DNA of 64,000 bases from Bacillota bacterium (GTDB lineage Bacteria > Bacillota > UBA4882 > UBA8346). The position numbers were made by a program, and so were the translations under genes. Under the pieces are notes generated by a model. That model was not told the DNA's origin. It made no database searches and saw only the letters and a list, made by a program, of their open reading frames with translations. Position 1 is the first letter of the stretch. Each line of letters begins with the position of its first letter. Below are positions 26,820 through 35,916 of the stretch, in pieces. Location of the stretch: contig JAKOTQ010000011.1 of NCBI GenBank assembly GCA_029776205.1, forward strand, positions 1-64,000, given 5' to 3'.

Positions 26820-27168
26820 AATGAAGATCTTTCAAACCCACACTGATTTCGATGGCTTCATTAATTTTAGCCATAATTTCATCATCCAAATGATCAATTT
26901 TCTCTTTTAACCGTTGTTTATCAATAGTCCGTAGCTGTTCCAAGAGGATTACCGAATCTTTCTCCAATCGGTAACGAGCAGCACTGATCTCGATGTGAGT
27001 GGGTAATTTGGCGCGTTTAATTTTAGAAGTAATCGCTGCAACGATTGTGGTTGGACTGTACGTATTGCCGATATCATTTTGAATGACCAGCACCGGTCTT
27101 TGACCGCCTTGTTCGGAGCCGACAACCGGATTTAAATTGGCGTAATAAATGTCACCTCGACGGATCAC
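26818..27168 (-). CDS. ndoA: EndoA/MazF-type mRNA interferase toxin
   Basis: 116 aa, nearly collinear with B. subtilis EndoA (NdoA), a sequence-specific endoribonuclease that cuts mRNA at UACAU. Seen: [68 protein letters not shown]. The active-site Arg and Thr of the family are in place. GTG 27168 follows the antitoxin stop by four bases, so the pair is one transcript and the toxin is coupled to the antitoxin. Confidence 0.96.
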   Translation of the reverse strand: MIRRGDIYYANLNPVVGSEQGGQRPVLVIQNDIGNTYSPTTIVAAITSKIKRAKLPTHIEISAARYRLEKDSVILLEQLRTIDKQRLKEKIDHLDDEIMAKINEAIEISVGLKDLH

Positions 27169-27172
27169 ACTC

Positions 27173-27448
27173 TTATTCCCTCTCCATCAAATAATCTTCA
27201 TAGATTTCAAGGTCGGAGGAATCTTCGACAAATCCATCTTCCGCCAATTCCAAATTTAATTTTCCGGTTTTTTCGTATCCGATTCGGCAACGTTCCAGGC
27301 GTTCTTTTCGAAGCCGTTCATCGATTAACAACAAAACTGCTTCACGAACGAACGCACTGCGGTTTCCCGTTTCCCGGCGGACAAATCGATCCACCTCTTG
27401 GAGGAGACTGTCAGGCATACTCACCATTATTCGTCTGGCCTGCGCCAT
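27173..27448 (-). CDS. ndoAI: EndoAI/MazE-type ribbon-helix-helix antitoxin
   Basis: 91 aa. N-terminal ribbon-helix-helix DNA-binding domain ([37 protein letters not shown]), then an acidic C-terminal tail ([20 protein letters not shown]) that would wrap the toxin. This is the EndoAI type found before ndoA in Bacillota, not an AbrB-fold MazE. ATG 27448 follows GGTGGATG. Usually autoregulates the pair; alr, the common upstream neighbour, is absent. Confidence 0.93.
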   Translation of the reverse strand: MAQARRIMVSMPDSLLQEVDRFVRRETGNRSAFVREAVLLLIDERLRKERLERCRIGYEKTGKLNLELAEDGFVEDSSDLEIYEDYLMERE

Positions 27449-27575
27449 TCATCCACCCCCAAAAACTTTTCGAAAAAGCCATAAACTGCTCTAGCAATTC
27501 TCTATTATTATATACAGTTTCTCCGATTTCAGTCAAATGGGAGTACCTCTTTTTAAAGTGACAAAAAAGAATGGA

Positions 27576-28241
27576 TTAAGGCATTGACCCTCCCGTTTGA
27601 TCCAATACTTCCGCGAAACAAACCAGCAGTAACGTTCCCTCCTCCACAAACACCTCCGCTTCTTCGGCAACAAACGAATTATGAAGTCCCCGACCTTCAT
27701 TAAAATGAAGGGTTTCCCGGTTTAACGGATACTTAAGCCCTCGCGTTAAAACCCCTTTCGCCGTGAACAACGGAATCAACGACACTGCCCATCCGGGCTT
27801 GGCCGTTAAGTGCAAGTAATTTTCAAAGACCCGAATCTCATGATGGGGATCAACCAACCATACCGTAAGCCCCAACTGAGCCCCTTTCAATAACAACCCA
27901 ATGTTAGCCAGGGTATGATCGAGACGGCCCCCCAAAGCTCCCCAAACACGAAGCTCCCTCACTCCCTGTTTGGCGGCCCACTCAAGCGCCAACTCCAGAT
28001 CGGTCTGATCCTTTTCCGCCGGAAAACGGAGGAACTCGACCCCATCCCGAAGCAATATCTCCAGATCTGTCGCAGGTAAAGAATCAAAATCCCCTAATAA
28101 CACATCAGGTTTAATGCCCATTCTTAACAAAGTAGCCGCACCGGAGTCAATAGCCATAATACGGCTAGAATAATCCTTTATCTCCTGATATAAATGGTCG
28201 GGCGACAACGGCCCCCCGGCAACCATGAGCATCCGTTCCAC
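27576..28241 (-). CDS. thiN: Thiamine diphosphokinase
   Basis: 221 aa. Transfers pyrophosphate from ATP to thiamine to give thiamine diphosphate. Seen: MLMVAGGPLSPDHLY, IAIDSGAATLLRMGIKPDVLLGDFDSL, AEKDQTDLELALEWA and GALGGRLDHTLANIGLL, the signature segments of the catalytic domain. GTG 28241 is chosen because GGGGG lies seven bases upstream; the ATGs at 28232 and 28262 fit less well. It lies 18 bases past the rpsI terminator region on the same strand, so it may have its own promoter or depend on readthrough of the stem. Confidence 0.93.
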   Translation of the reverse strand: MERMLMVAGGPLSPDHLYQEIKDYSSRIMAIDSGAATLLRMGIKPDVLLGDFDSLPATDLEILLRDGVEFLRFPAEKDQTDLELALEWAAKQGVRELRVWGALGGRLDHTLANIGLLLKGAQLGLTVWLVDPHHEIRVFENYLHLTAKPGWAVSLIPLFTAKGVLTRGLKYPLNRETLHFNEGRGLHNSFVAEEAEVFVEEGTLLLVCFAEVLDQTGGSMP

Positions 28242-28258
28242 AATCAATCCCCCTATAT

Positions 28259-28286
28259 GCAAAAAACACGGCCAATGGCCGTGTTT
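28259..28286 (-). terminator. Terminator after rpsI
   Basis: Minus strand AAACACGGCC-ATT-GGCCGTGTTT then TTTGC; seven bases past the rpsI stop. Confidence 0.88.
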
Positions 28287-28293
28287 CGAAAAA

Positions 28294-28704
28294 TTAACGT
28301 TTTGAGAATTGCGGAGCTTTACGGGCTTTCTTCAAACCGTATTTACGCCGTTCTTTCATCCGCGGATCCCGGGTGAGATATCCGGCTTTCTTCAACGGAG
28401 AGCGGAACTCTTCGTCTACTTTAAGTAATGCCCGGGCGATCCCATGCCGAATGGCTCCGGCCTGTCCGGATTTACCACCGCCATGGACACTGGCTAAAAC
28501 ATCATATTTATCTTCACCGTTGATAAGAGCCAGCGGCTGTCTTACAGTCAGTTCCAATACTTTTCGACCGAAATAATCAGCAACCGGTTTTCCGTTCACC
28601 AATACATTGCCTTGACCGGCAATCAATCTTACCTTAGCCACAGAACACTTTCTGCGACCGGTTCCATAATATACTGACTTCGTCGTCTTCTTAGCTCTCG
28701 GCAT
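28294..28704 (-). CDS. rpsI: 30S ribosomal protein uS9
   Basis: 136 aa. Typical S9: [51 protein letters not shown] and the basic C-terminus [20 protein letters not shown] whose final SKR reaches the P-site tRNA. ATG 28704 follows GGAGGATAT. Second gene of rplM-rpsI. Confidence 0.99.
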   Translation of the reverse strand: MPRAKKTTKSVYYGTGRRKCSVAKVRLIAGQGNVLVNGKPVADYFGRKVLELTVRQPLALINGEDKYDVLASVHGGGKSGQAGAIRHGIARALLKVDEEFRSPLKKAGYLTRDPRMKERRKYGLKKARKAPQFSKR

Positions 28705-28721
28705 CTTTATATCCTCCTTTC

Positions 28722-29156
28722 TTAGGCCTCAATCTCAAGTTTTTCAGGGCGTTGAGCCGCATGCGGATGTTCACTGCCCCTATAAACTCTTAATTTGGTA
28801 ATCATTTTGCGACCTAAGCGATTATGAGGAAGCATACCCCAAATGGTTCTGGAGATCGCATACTCCGGTTTGGTCTTTAACAAATGGCTGTACTTGATCT
28901 CTTTCAATCCGCCGGGATAGAGTGAATGTCTGTAATGAATCTTGTTTTCATCTTTTTTACCGGTCAAAATAACTTTGTCGGCATTGATGATGATAACATG
29001 ATCACCACAGTCAACATTCGGCGTAAATTCAGGTTTGTGTTTACCGCGCAAAATGGCGGCGACCTGCGAGGCTAAACGGCCTAATACTTTGCCTTCAGCA
29101 TCAATGACATACCATTTACGCTGAACCTCACCAGGTTTGGCTAAATACGTTTTCAT
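28722..29156 (-). CDS. rplM: 50S ribosomal protein uL13
   Basis: 144 aa. Typical L13: [70 protein letters not shown] and [22 protein letters not shown] 29156 follows GGAGGG; the track start at 29174 is inside the leader. In many Bacillota the operon is autoregulated through the leader RNA. Confidence 0.99.
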   Translation of the reverse strand: MKTYLAKPGEVQRKWYVIDAEGKVLGRLASQVAAILRGKHKPEFTPNVDCGDHVIIINADKVILTGKKDENKIHYRHSLYPGGLKEIKYSHLLKTKPEYAISRTIWGMLPHNRLGRKMITKLRVYRGSEHPHAAQRPEKLEIEA

Positions 29157-29238
29157 GAGTTTCCCTCCCTGCATGAATGCTGCTAATTCCTCAATCGGAA
29201 ACCGTTTGAGGAAAAAGAGGCCGTAATTTTTACGGACT
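29157..29238 (-). promoter_or_regulatory. rplM leader (candidate L13 leader element)
   Basis: The 5' leader of rplM-rpsI folds into CCGTAA-AAA-TTACGG (29221-29235) and a longer imperfect hairpin with arms CCTCAA/TTGAGG and inner CGG/CCG (29189-29211). Position and two-hairpin form fit the L13 leader known in Bacillota, through which L13 represses its own translation. Covariance was not tested. Confidence 0.6.
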
Positions 29239-29243
29239 AAATT

Positions 29244-29272
29244 ATTATATCAGACTATTTTCGGAAATACAA
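29244..29272 (-). promoter_or_regulatory. Promoter of rplM-rpsI
   Basis: Minus strand TTGTAT (29267-29272), 17-base spacer, TATAAT (29244-29249) preceded by TG-like bases. Confidence 0.7.
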
Positions 29273-29329
29273 ACAATTTTTCCAAAAAAATAAAAAAAAA
29301 TTGATCACCCGCCCTCAATCCCGCGCTTT

Positions 29330-30509
29330 CTAAGGTTGATATTTCTCAATCCGGTAATTGTTCGAAGGATTCCAAAAAATCCATTCAGTTAAACCCGCAT
29401 CCTCAACTGCTCGGATTTGTGCCTGAATCTCTTTCCGATCATACCTGCTTTTTAGCGAAAAATCCTGAAGCCAAGGACGGATAATCGTTGGAAGGTTAGA
29501 GGCCTCCAACCGTTTTTTTTGCATCCTCCAGACTGCGGCGGACCGTCTGATAAGGCGCCCGGTCGGGATCAGCGATTTGATACTGGCCAGCATAAAAGTG
29601 GGAAGGATAGACCATTGGACAGATCACATCCACCTCAGCCCCTATCTCTTCCAATCGCTGCCCGATCCCCAAATCATCCGTCACTGAGCAAGTAAGCCCA
29701 AAAACATCCGCAGAAATCTTGACCCCCAGCGGCCGGAGTTCCCGTCCGGCCTGCTCCAGAAAACCGCGAATCACTTCCGTTTTGGTCCGTCCATCCTGGG
29801 AAGGATAGCGGCATTCGGCAATGGGGCCGTCACTGGTAAACCGCACATAGTCGAATTGAATCTCGGCAAAACCCAGCCGGGCTGCTTCTTTGGCAATGGC
29901 AATATTATAATCCCAAACCCTGGCATTATAGGGATCAACCCAATAAAGGCCCTTCCGATCTTGCCACAGGCCGCCTCGGATATTCTTAACCGCCAGCTCC
30001 GGACAGTGCTTCGCCAAAAAAGGATCTTTAAAAACAACGATCCGGGCAATTGGATAAATCCCCTTTTCTCTGAATCGCTCCAGAAGCTTTCGGGGATCAA
30101 ATTTCACCAGGGACGCCGGGCCGCCTGCTTCACTGATATAACTGACGTGGCCGCTGTCATCCTTTACATCAACGACAACGGCATTGATCCCGGCCATTTC
30201 AGCGAACCGGAGCAGTTCATCAACAAAGTGGCTATTCCCGGCCTTCCAAGACGTCAGATAAACTCCTCTGACTTCAGGGGCAACTATTCGCCGGGAAGTT
30301 TGCAACTGTTCCTGCGCAACCGGCAAGGACAGATCCGGAATCTCCACCAATGTCGGACGCCGAATCGTTTTCGGCATAATCCGAAACCGTTCCATCCATT
30401 CCATCCGGTTTTTAGGAAAAACCGCACCGCCAGAGGGGGTACTGACTAAAAATAGGAATATTAACGCCAGACCAATCAAAATGATGCTTCCCCGTGCCGC
30501 GCCCGACAT
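29330..30509 (-). pseudogene. DUF4015 putative glycoside hydrolase paralogue, frameshifted at an A8 run
   Basis: Second copy of the family at 13049. Signal anchor (IILIGLALIFLFLVS), Pro-rich linker, then GVYLTSWKAGNSHF, AVVVDVKDDSGHVSY, YPIARIVVFKDPF, EIQFDYVRFTSDG, VKISADVFGL and VCPMVYPSHF. The first frame ends at KKTVGGL; the missing C-terminus (RPWLQDFSLKSRYDRKEIQA to the end) is in the neighbouring frame, ORF 29330-29593. The switch is at eight A (minus strand, 29513-29520); seven A would restore one frame matching the intact paralogue (DAKNRLEQAG). ATG 30509 follows AGGAGG. Pseudogene, sequencing error, or slippage-expressed gene. Confidence 0.85.
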
Positions 30510-30594
30510 TGGCCAAACCTCCTGTGTATCGATGGGCTAATGATGGATACGCCTAATGTTTATGATTGGTCCGGTTTCAATTAGAACTCAAAGC

Positions 30595-31236
30595 TTAAGC
30601 CCAAGTGGCCACATGAACCACTTTATATCCCTTATGGTTTAATAAATCCACCAAGGAGCCGCAATCTTTCCGATCTAATCGCAATACCAGTTCACCGTTT
30701 TTATTCTCCCGGTGGAATAATGCCATGGAAATAATATTGATTCCTTGCTCCTTAATGATTTCAGTCACTTCGGCAATAACGCCAATCCGGTTTTCCAAAT
30801 CCAATGTCAACCTGGTTCCGGTTTCTTTTAATCCCATCAAATCAATGAAGGCATCAAAAATATCCGATTCCGTGATAATACCGACTAATTTCCCATCCTT
30901 GACTACAGGCAGAGCTCCGATGCTCTTTGACCGCATCAATAACGCTGCCTCTTCCAGGGTTGCTTCAGGTTCGATCGTGACAACCTCTTTCGTCATGGCC
31001 TCTTTCACAAGCAATTTCGATAGGACATAATTCAGCTCCCAGACACTTAAGGTTGTTGCTGCCGACGGACTGACCTTCAGGAGGTCTTCTTGGGTGATAA
31101 TTCCCACCACTTTACCATCCCGGACCACCGGCAGGCGGGCGAAATTATGTTTCCGCATCAACTCTCCGGCTTCCAAAATAGGGGTGGTTTCCGTAATCGT
31201 TATCGGATTACGGGACATCCGATCTTGTACAATCAC
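30595..31236 (-). CDS. CBS-domain pair with C-terminal ACT domain (AcuB-like)
   Basis: 213 aa. Two CBS motifs (ITETTPILEAGELMRKHNFARLPVV with VVGIITQEDLL; VTIEPEATLEEAALLMRSKS with LVGIITESDIF) forming a Bateman module that binds adenosyl nucleotides, then an ACT domain (RLTLDLENRIGVIAEVTEII). The layout is that of AcuB proteins, which in B. subtilis affect acetoin use. No acu genes are adjacent, so the role is open. GTG 31236 lies six bases after GGAGGG; ATG 31242 touches the site and is less likely. Confidence 0.9.
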   Translation of the reverse strand: MIVQDRMSRNPITITETTPILEAGELMRKHNFARLPVVRDGKVVGIITQEDLLKVSPSAATTLSVWELNYVLSKLLVKEAMTKEVVTIEPEATLEEAALLMRSKSIGALPVVKDGKLVGIITESDIFDAFIDLMGLKETGTRLTLDLENRIGVIAEVTEIIKEQGINIISMALFHRENKNGELVLRLDRKDCGSLVDLLNHKGYKVVHVATWA

Positions 31237-31356
31237 GTTCATCCCTCCATATCCATTTTGATCTACTGAATACCAACCTCTCGGTGTTCCCTAATTATTA
31301 TTTCGGCACAACTCCTTTTTTTACCTATAGAAGAAAAAAATATTTCTTTATTGACA

Positions 31357-31384
31357 AAGTAAAAAGCTGCCTCAACAGGCAGCC
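31357..31384 (-). terminator. Terminator after thrS
   Basis: Minus strand GGCTGCC-TGTTGA-GGCAGC followed by TTTTTACTTTG; about 47 bases past the thrS stop. Confidence 0.85.
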
Positions 31385-31430
31385 TTATACTACACCAAAG
31401 TAACTATCGATGTCGGATATTTTCATATCG

Positions 31431-33329
31431 TTACTGATAATTCTTCACTTCATCCAGGATTCTTTGGATAAACGCGTCTACATTTTCCACGCCCAAATCC
31501 CCTTCTTTACGAGAGCGTACAGCCACTGCTTTCGCTTGGACTTCTTTCTCTCCAACCACCAACATATAGGGTATTTTTTGAAGTTGGGCTTCGCGAATCC
31601 GGTAGCCGATCTTCTCATTTCGGCCATCCACTTCCACCCGAAGGCCAGCCTCCTCCATTTGCTTTTGAATCTCCTGGACAAAAGGCAATTGATCCTCGCT
31701 AATCGGCATCAATCGAACCTGCACCGGCGCGAGCCACGTGGGAAATGCGCCGGCATAATGTTCAGTCAAGATAGCGATAAAACGTTCGATACTCCCGAAG
31801 ACCACCCTATGCACCATAACCGGCCGATGTTTTTCACCGTCCGGACCGATATAGTTCAGATCAAACCGTTCCGGCATTTGAAAATCCAACTGAATGGTTC
31901 CGCATTGCCAGGTCCGCCCGATAGAATCTTCCAGATGGAAGTCGATCTTCGGTCCATAGAACGCCCCGTCACCTTCATTGACCTTATAATCCATCCCTTT
32001 AACTTCCAAGGCATTCCGCAGAGCTTCGGTGGCAGTTTCCCACTGCTCATCGGTACCCATCGAATTCTCCGGCCGGGTAGAGAGTTCCACATGGTATTTA
32101 AAGCCGAATACCTTATAGAAATCATCGATTAAGTTAATGACTCCTAATATCTCGTCCTTGATCTGTTCCGGCGTCATAACGATATGGGCATCATCCTGGG
32201 TGAAACAGCGAACCCGCATCAACCCATGCAAGGCACCGGACAACTCGTGCCGGTGAACTAAACCCAATTCCGCCATCCGCTGTGGAAGATCCCGATAGGA
32301 ATGGAGTTTACGCTTATACACCAACATACCGCCGGGGCAGTTCATGGGCTTAATCGCGAAATTGCCCTCATCAATTTTGACAAAATACATATTCTCCTGA
32401 TAATGATCCCAATGCCCCGACCGGTGCCACAATTCTTCATTGAGAATAATCGGCGTTTTAATCTCCTGATATCCTCGTTTTCTATGCTCCTGCCGCCAGA
32501 AATCTTCGAGAATATTGCGGAGAACCATTCCCTTCGGCATAAAGAACGGGAATCCCGGCCCCTCATCCAAAATATCGAATAAATCCAGCTCTTTGCCAAG
32601 TTTGCGATGGTCCCGTTTTTTCGCCTCTTCCAGACGGTGCAGGTATTCATCTAACTCTTTCTTACTGAAGAAAGCAGTTCCGTATATCCGTTGCAGCATT
32701 TCCCGGTTGGAATCTCCCCGCCAATAAGCCCCAGCGACAGACATCAGTTTGAATGCTTTTAACCGTCCGGTGCTCGGAAGATGAGGCCCGCGGCAAAGAT
32801 CGATAAATTCACCCTGTTGATAGAAGGAGATGGAGCCGTCTTCTAAGCCTTCCACCAATTCAACTTTGTATTTTTCGCCTTTCTGCCGGTAATGCTCCAA
32901 CGCATCCTGTTTACTCATATTAAACCGTTTAAACGGCAAATCTTCTTTGACGATCTTAGCCATCTCCGCTTCGATCTTTTCCAGATCTTCCGGCTTCAGG
33001 CTTTCCGGCAGCTCAAAATCATAGTAATATCCTGTATCAATCGCCGGCCCTATCGCAAGCTTCGCTCCAGGATACAACCGCAGCACAGCTTGGGCCATAA
33101 TATGGGATGCCGAATGCCGAAGGATCTCTAGGGCCTCGGGACTTTCCGGTTTAATCAATTCCAAGGCAATATCACCGGACAACGGTGTGGTTAAGTCCTT
33201 TAATTCGCCGTTCACTTTGGCGGCGATTGCTTCTTTGGCAAGACGCGGACCAATAGACTCCGCTATCTGCAAAGCCGTATATCCATCAGGATATTCTCTG
33301 ATACTTTGGTCCGGAAATGTTACTTTCAT
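31431..33329 (-). CDS. thrS: Threonine--tRNA ligase
   Basis: 632 aa class II synthetase. Domains in order: TGS (MKVTFPDQSIREYPDG), the editing domain with HSASHIMAQAVLRLYPGAKL and the later FIDLCRGPHLPSTGRL zinc-like motif, catalytic core (GMVLRNILEDFWRQEH, NCPGGMLVYKRKLHSYRDLPQR, FTQDDAHIVM, MVHRVVFGSIERFIAILTEH) and the anticodon-binding domain (PVQVRLMPISEDQL). ATG 33329 follows GGGAGGAAG. Controlled by the T-box leader immediately upstream. Confidence 0.98.
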   Translation of the reverse strand: MKVTFPDQSIREYPDGYTALQIAESIGPRLAKEAIAAKVNGELKDLTTPLSGDIALELIKPESPEALEILRHSASHIMAQAVLRLYPGAKLAIGPAIDTGYYYDFELPESLKPEDLEKIEAEMAKIVKEDLPFKRFNMSKQDALEHYRQKGEKYKVELVEGLEDGSISFYQQGEFIDLCRGPHLPSTGRLKAFKLMSVAGAYWRGDSNREMLQRIYGTAFFSKKELDEYLHRLEEAKKRDHRKLGKELDLFDILDEGPGFPFFMPKGMVLRNILEDFWRQEHRKRGYQEIKTPIILNEELWHRSGHWDHYQENMYFVKIDEGNFAIKPMNCPGGMLVYKRKLHSYRDLPQRMAELGLVHRHELSGALHGLMRVRCFTQDDAHIVMTPEQIKDEILGVINLIDDFYKVFGFKYHVELSTRPENSMGTDEQWETATEALRNALEVKGMDYKVNEGDGAFYGPKIDFHLEDSIGRTWQCGTIQLDFQMPERFDLNYIGPDGEKHRPVMVHRVVFGSIERFIAILTEHYAGAFPTWLAPVQVRLMPISEDQLPFVQEIQKQMEEAGLRVEVDGRNEKIGYRIREAQLQKIPYMLVVGEKEVQAKAVAVRSRKEGDLGVENVDAFIQRILDEVKNYQ

Positions 33330-33355
33330 CTTTCTTCCTCCCAATTCCATATACT

Positions 33356-33634
33356 AAAAATAAAACCGCCCCTCAAAAAGGGGCGGTATTAACCGCGGTT
33401 CCACCCTTGTTGACATCCATCCATGGGATGCCCGCTCGGATCGGCATTATCGCTGCCATACGCTGACTTATGCGAATTGCCATTCGCTTTCGCCAGAGCG
33501 TCCAAGGTGGTCCATTGTTGGTTTTAATCCAACGTTAATCCGTTCACGAACTGGAGAGCTTTCAGCAGATGCCCTCCTCTCTTTTGCAGTCGTTTACGGT
33601 CGTTCCTTTTCATCCGCAACAACATATTTAGTTA
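33356..33634 (-). promoter_or_regulatory. T-box riboswitch of thrS
   Basis: Minus strand contains AAGGGTGGAACCGCGG (33391-33408), the T-box bulge that pairs with an uncharged tRNA acceptor end, followed by the terminator ACCGCCCCT..AGGGGCGGT with U-run (33356-33387). Upstream is a Stem I with AGAGAGGAGG and CTGCTGAAAGCTCTCC. ACGACTG pairs with CAGTTCGT, after which GAACGGA follows; ACG is the only Thr codon in the expected loop, but it is not certain. Uncharged tRNA-Thr would allow thrS transcription. Confidence 0.92.
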
Positions 33635-33640
33635 AATTAA

Positions 33641-33669
33641 ATTATATAACTACTTATCTTCTGCGTCAA
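33641..33669 (-). promoter_or_regulatory. Promoter of T-box-thrS
   Basis: Minus strand TTGACG (33664-33669), 17-base spacer, TATAAT (33641-33646). Confidence 0.85.
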
Positions 33670-33736
33670 TTGGATTATGACCTGTTCATGATAATTTCAT
33701 AACTTCCATCCAATTGAGCCATAAGGACTTTCATTT

Positions 33737-34276
33737 TTAGGGTTTAAACCGAAAACGATCCACCAGCCCGACCGCTTTATCATCGATTCGCTGATAGACG
33801 GCAAAAGAATCCACCCAAAATGAACCGGTAATCCTTTGACGCATCATCTCCGCCTCTTGCTCGGGCTCAACCTTTCCCCAAATATGCAACGAACAATGGG
33901 GAAAAAAAGGATTTATACTGGATGCAAAAGCGATGGAAGAACCCAAAAGCCAGTGATAGATAGTTTCAAAAGGCTCTCGGGGCAAGACTTCAAATACAAA
34001 GATATCCGTTCCGGGAAAACGGGTAACCGATCCCAATCGGGCCTCAAAGGGCTTCAACTGCTTGGCAATACGGGCTAATTCGTCTAAAATAGCTGCTCCA
34101 TCCTGTCCAAAAGCAATGGTCCCGATGCCCGAAGACCCTGCCACTGTTATTTCCACCGGTATATCGTTGGCCAATACCGGATCAAATTTTTCCCGAAGCC
34201 GCTGAACTTGCTCTTTCACAGTGCCTTGGACTTCACACACAATGGCGGAACCCCCCAGTTCCAGACGATCCAACAT
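33737..34276 (-). CDS. 2H phosphoesterase / 2'-5' RNA ligase-like protein, first motif degenerate
   Basis: 179 aa. The C-terminal half has INPFFPHCSLHIWGKVEPEQ, an HxS motif of the 2H phosphoesterase (LigT/YjcG) superfamily, and the pattern ARLGSVTRFPGTDIFVFEV matches the family core. The first HxT motif would fall at IPVEITVAGSSG, where Glu stands in place of His. If the alignment is right, only one catalytic His remains. The start is uncertain: ATG 34276 touches GGTGAGG; GTG 34282 and a TTG at 34306 overlapping the upstream stop are alternatives. Downstream of the SWIM protein gene and apparently co-transcribed. Confidence 0.7.
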   Translation of the reverse strand: MLDRLELGGSAIVCEVQGTVKEQVQRLREKFDPVLANDIPVEITVAGSSGIGTIAFGQDGAAILDELARIAKQLKPFEARLGSVTRFPGTDIFVFEVLPREPFETIYHWLLGSSIAFASSINPFFPHCSLHIWGKVEPEQEAEMMRQRITGSFWVDSFAVYQRIDDKAVGLVDRFRFKP

Positions 34277-34302
34277 CCTCACCAGGCTTTCTTTTTGAAA
34301 AA

Positions 34303-35898
34303 TCAATCCAGCAACGCTCTCAAACGCCCATTCAAAAATTGTGATTCCAAACCGCCTCTTACCTCCGAAGCAAAAGCCTCCCACAAATCCCGGCTTTCAT
34401 TTTCTAAACAAAGTCTTTTATAAGCGGCTACTAACCGAAGCACTGACTTTCCTTGACGCCCTGGCCTTTGTTTTAACAACGGCAACAGAACAGTTGGATA
34501 GACGGGATACTCGAGAATAGCCGGATCCTTCCAATTGGCCAACATTTCAAGTACACCAACGCTCCCTTCCCTTTCTGCCAATATTCCAGATATAACATCC
34601 ATGAAATCCCGATACTGGCCGGCATCCAACAAGATTTGGCCAAGCAAACGCCACATCTTCTTTTCCCGAAGTTCAATCACCAGTCTCCGGTAATAATTCT
34701 GAAAATCATCGGGGAACTTTTCAAGCAATCTTTTAAGTCGTATATACTCCTCAAACTCGCATGTTTCAGTCAATTGAATATAACTCAAAGCTGCAGCCTG
34801 CTTAAACTCTAAACGCCGCCGATGGATCTCGATGAGACGATCGCGAAACATATTACGTTCTTCGCCACTGCACTTAACCAGACTTCTTTTGGCTAAACGA
34901 TAGGCTTCCTCCGGACATTCGGTCATCCAGCGGTCTATCAACCATAACCGGCCTTCGCGAACAGAAAGTAACCGTTCGGTAATGTTCGGCAACCGATGAT
35001 GAAGAGCAGGAATAGCCTCCAAAAGTTCAAAAATGCGAATCCACTGAAGATATCCGTCACAACTTTCCACCGTCGCTAAGATCGTAGAGAACCATTGGGG
35101 ATTTGATTCAATATATTCCCGTAATACCGGTCGAATTTCCTCCCCCAAATCCCAGAGAAGCACATCAAAATAACTGGAGACTAAACTGTCATAAAACAAT
35201 TGAAGCTTTTCTTTTGAAAAAAATCGAAGCAACGAACGTTGTAATTGAAGTTGTTGTACAAGCAGCTCTTTCAATTCAGGAGCCGGCACACTCCGATATG
35301 CATTCAATAACCCTTCCCAAACTTCATTTAGGGGCAAAAGAATCCCGATTTCTCCTTTTTCAATCTCCGACTCAATCACAGGAGTAATCCCCTGTAGACG
35401 TTCCCACAAACTTTCAACATCCGCCAGTTTTAGCTGAGGATATTTAAACAACTGGCGAACAATATTTAAAATCGCCCGACCTGAAACAAAATCGCGCCCT
35501 GACTGTCTCTGACAAAGTTCGAGGAAATCAAAGGGATTCTTGGCAACAAGGTCGTGAGTAATTCGTTCCCGAAGAGTAACATCGTCCATCACCCGGCGGT
35601 ATAAGCTGTCTACCTCTTCAAAGAGAGACCGGTTATTCAGCCATGCATAGCCTAAAGCAGCCAGATGCTTGCAAAAATCGGGATAGGGACAGCTGCACTT
35701 CCAAAGGAGCTTTCCATCCTCCATCCAAAGCAATGCCTTATAAATTCCGCCTCCGCCCCGGAATTTCCCGGCCAATACATTTTCAAAACGGCACGCTTTC
35801 ACTAAGTGCCCCTCGTGATAGTAGACTTGTCCCCGTTGGAAAATCCGAGGCTGACACCAACGAACCAAATCAGCCTGGGAGAAGTTTTCCCAATTCAT
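34303..35898 (-). CDS. SWIM zinc finger protein
   Basis: 531 aa. One SWIM-type zinc finger near residues 65-95: KLLWKCSCPYPDFCKHLAALGYAWL (CxC...CxH). The rest is almost entirely helical with Leu/Arg/Glu-rich segments (about residues 100-531), like the solenoid region of other bacterial SWIM proteins. SWIM domains bind DNA or protein and often accompany SNF2 helicases; none is here. ATG 35898 (MNWENFSQADLVRWCQPRIF) follows GGGAGCG. The promoter region upstream holds the DnaA-box cluster. Confidence 0.85.
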   Translation of the reverse strand: MNWENFSQADLVRWCQPRIFQRGQVYYHEGHLVKACRFENVLAGKFRGGGGIYKALLWMEDGKLLWKCSCPYPDFCKHLAALGYAWLNNRSLFEEVDSLYRRVMDDVTLRERITHDLVAKNPFDFLELCQRQSGRDFVSGRAILNIVRQLFKYPQLKLADVESLWERLQGITPVIESEIEKGEIGILLPLNEVWEGLLNAYRSVPAPELKELLVQQLQLQRSLLRFFSKEKLQLFYDSLVSSYFDVLLWDLGEEIRPVLREYIESNPQWFSTILATVESCDGYLQWIRIFELLEAIPALHHRLPNITERLLSVREGRLWLIDRWMTECPEEAYRLAKRSLVKCSGEERNMFRDRLIEIHRRRLEFKQAAALSYIQLTETCEFEEYIRLKRLLEKFPDDFQNYYRRLVIELREKKMWRLLGQILLDAGQYRDFMDVISGILAEREGSVGVLEMLANWKDPAILEYPVYPTVLLPLLKQRPGRQGKSVLRLVAAYKRLCLENESRDLWEAFASEVRGGLESQFLNGRLRALLD

Positions 35899-35916
35899 TC
35901 GTATCGCTCCCAACAA

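Noticed and set aside
26818-27448. Mobile island carrying the mazEF pair
   Set aside because: The pair is the chromosomal EndoA/EndoAI type, widespread in Bacillota, with no flanking mobile genes or repeats.
31410-32132. 240-aa plus ORF
   Set aside because: Antisense to thrS, whose motifs are complete on the minus strand.
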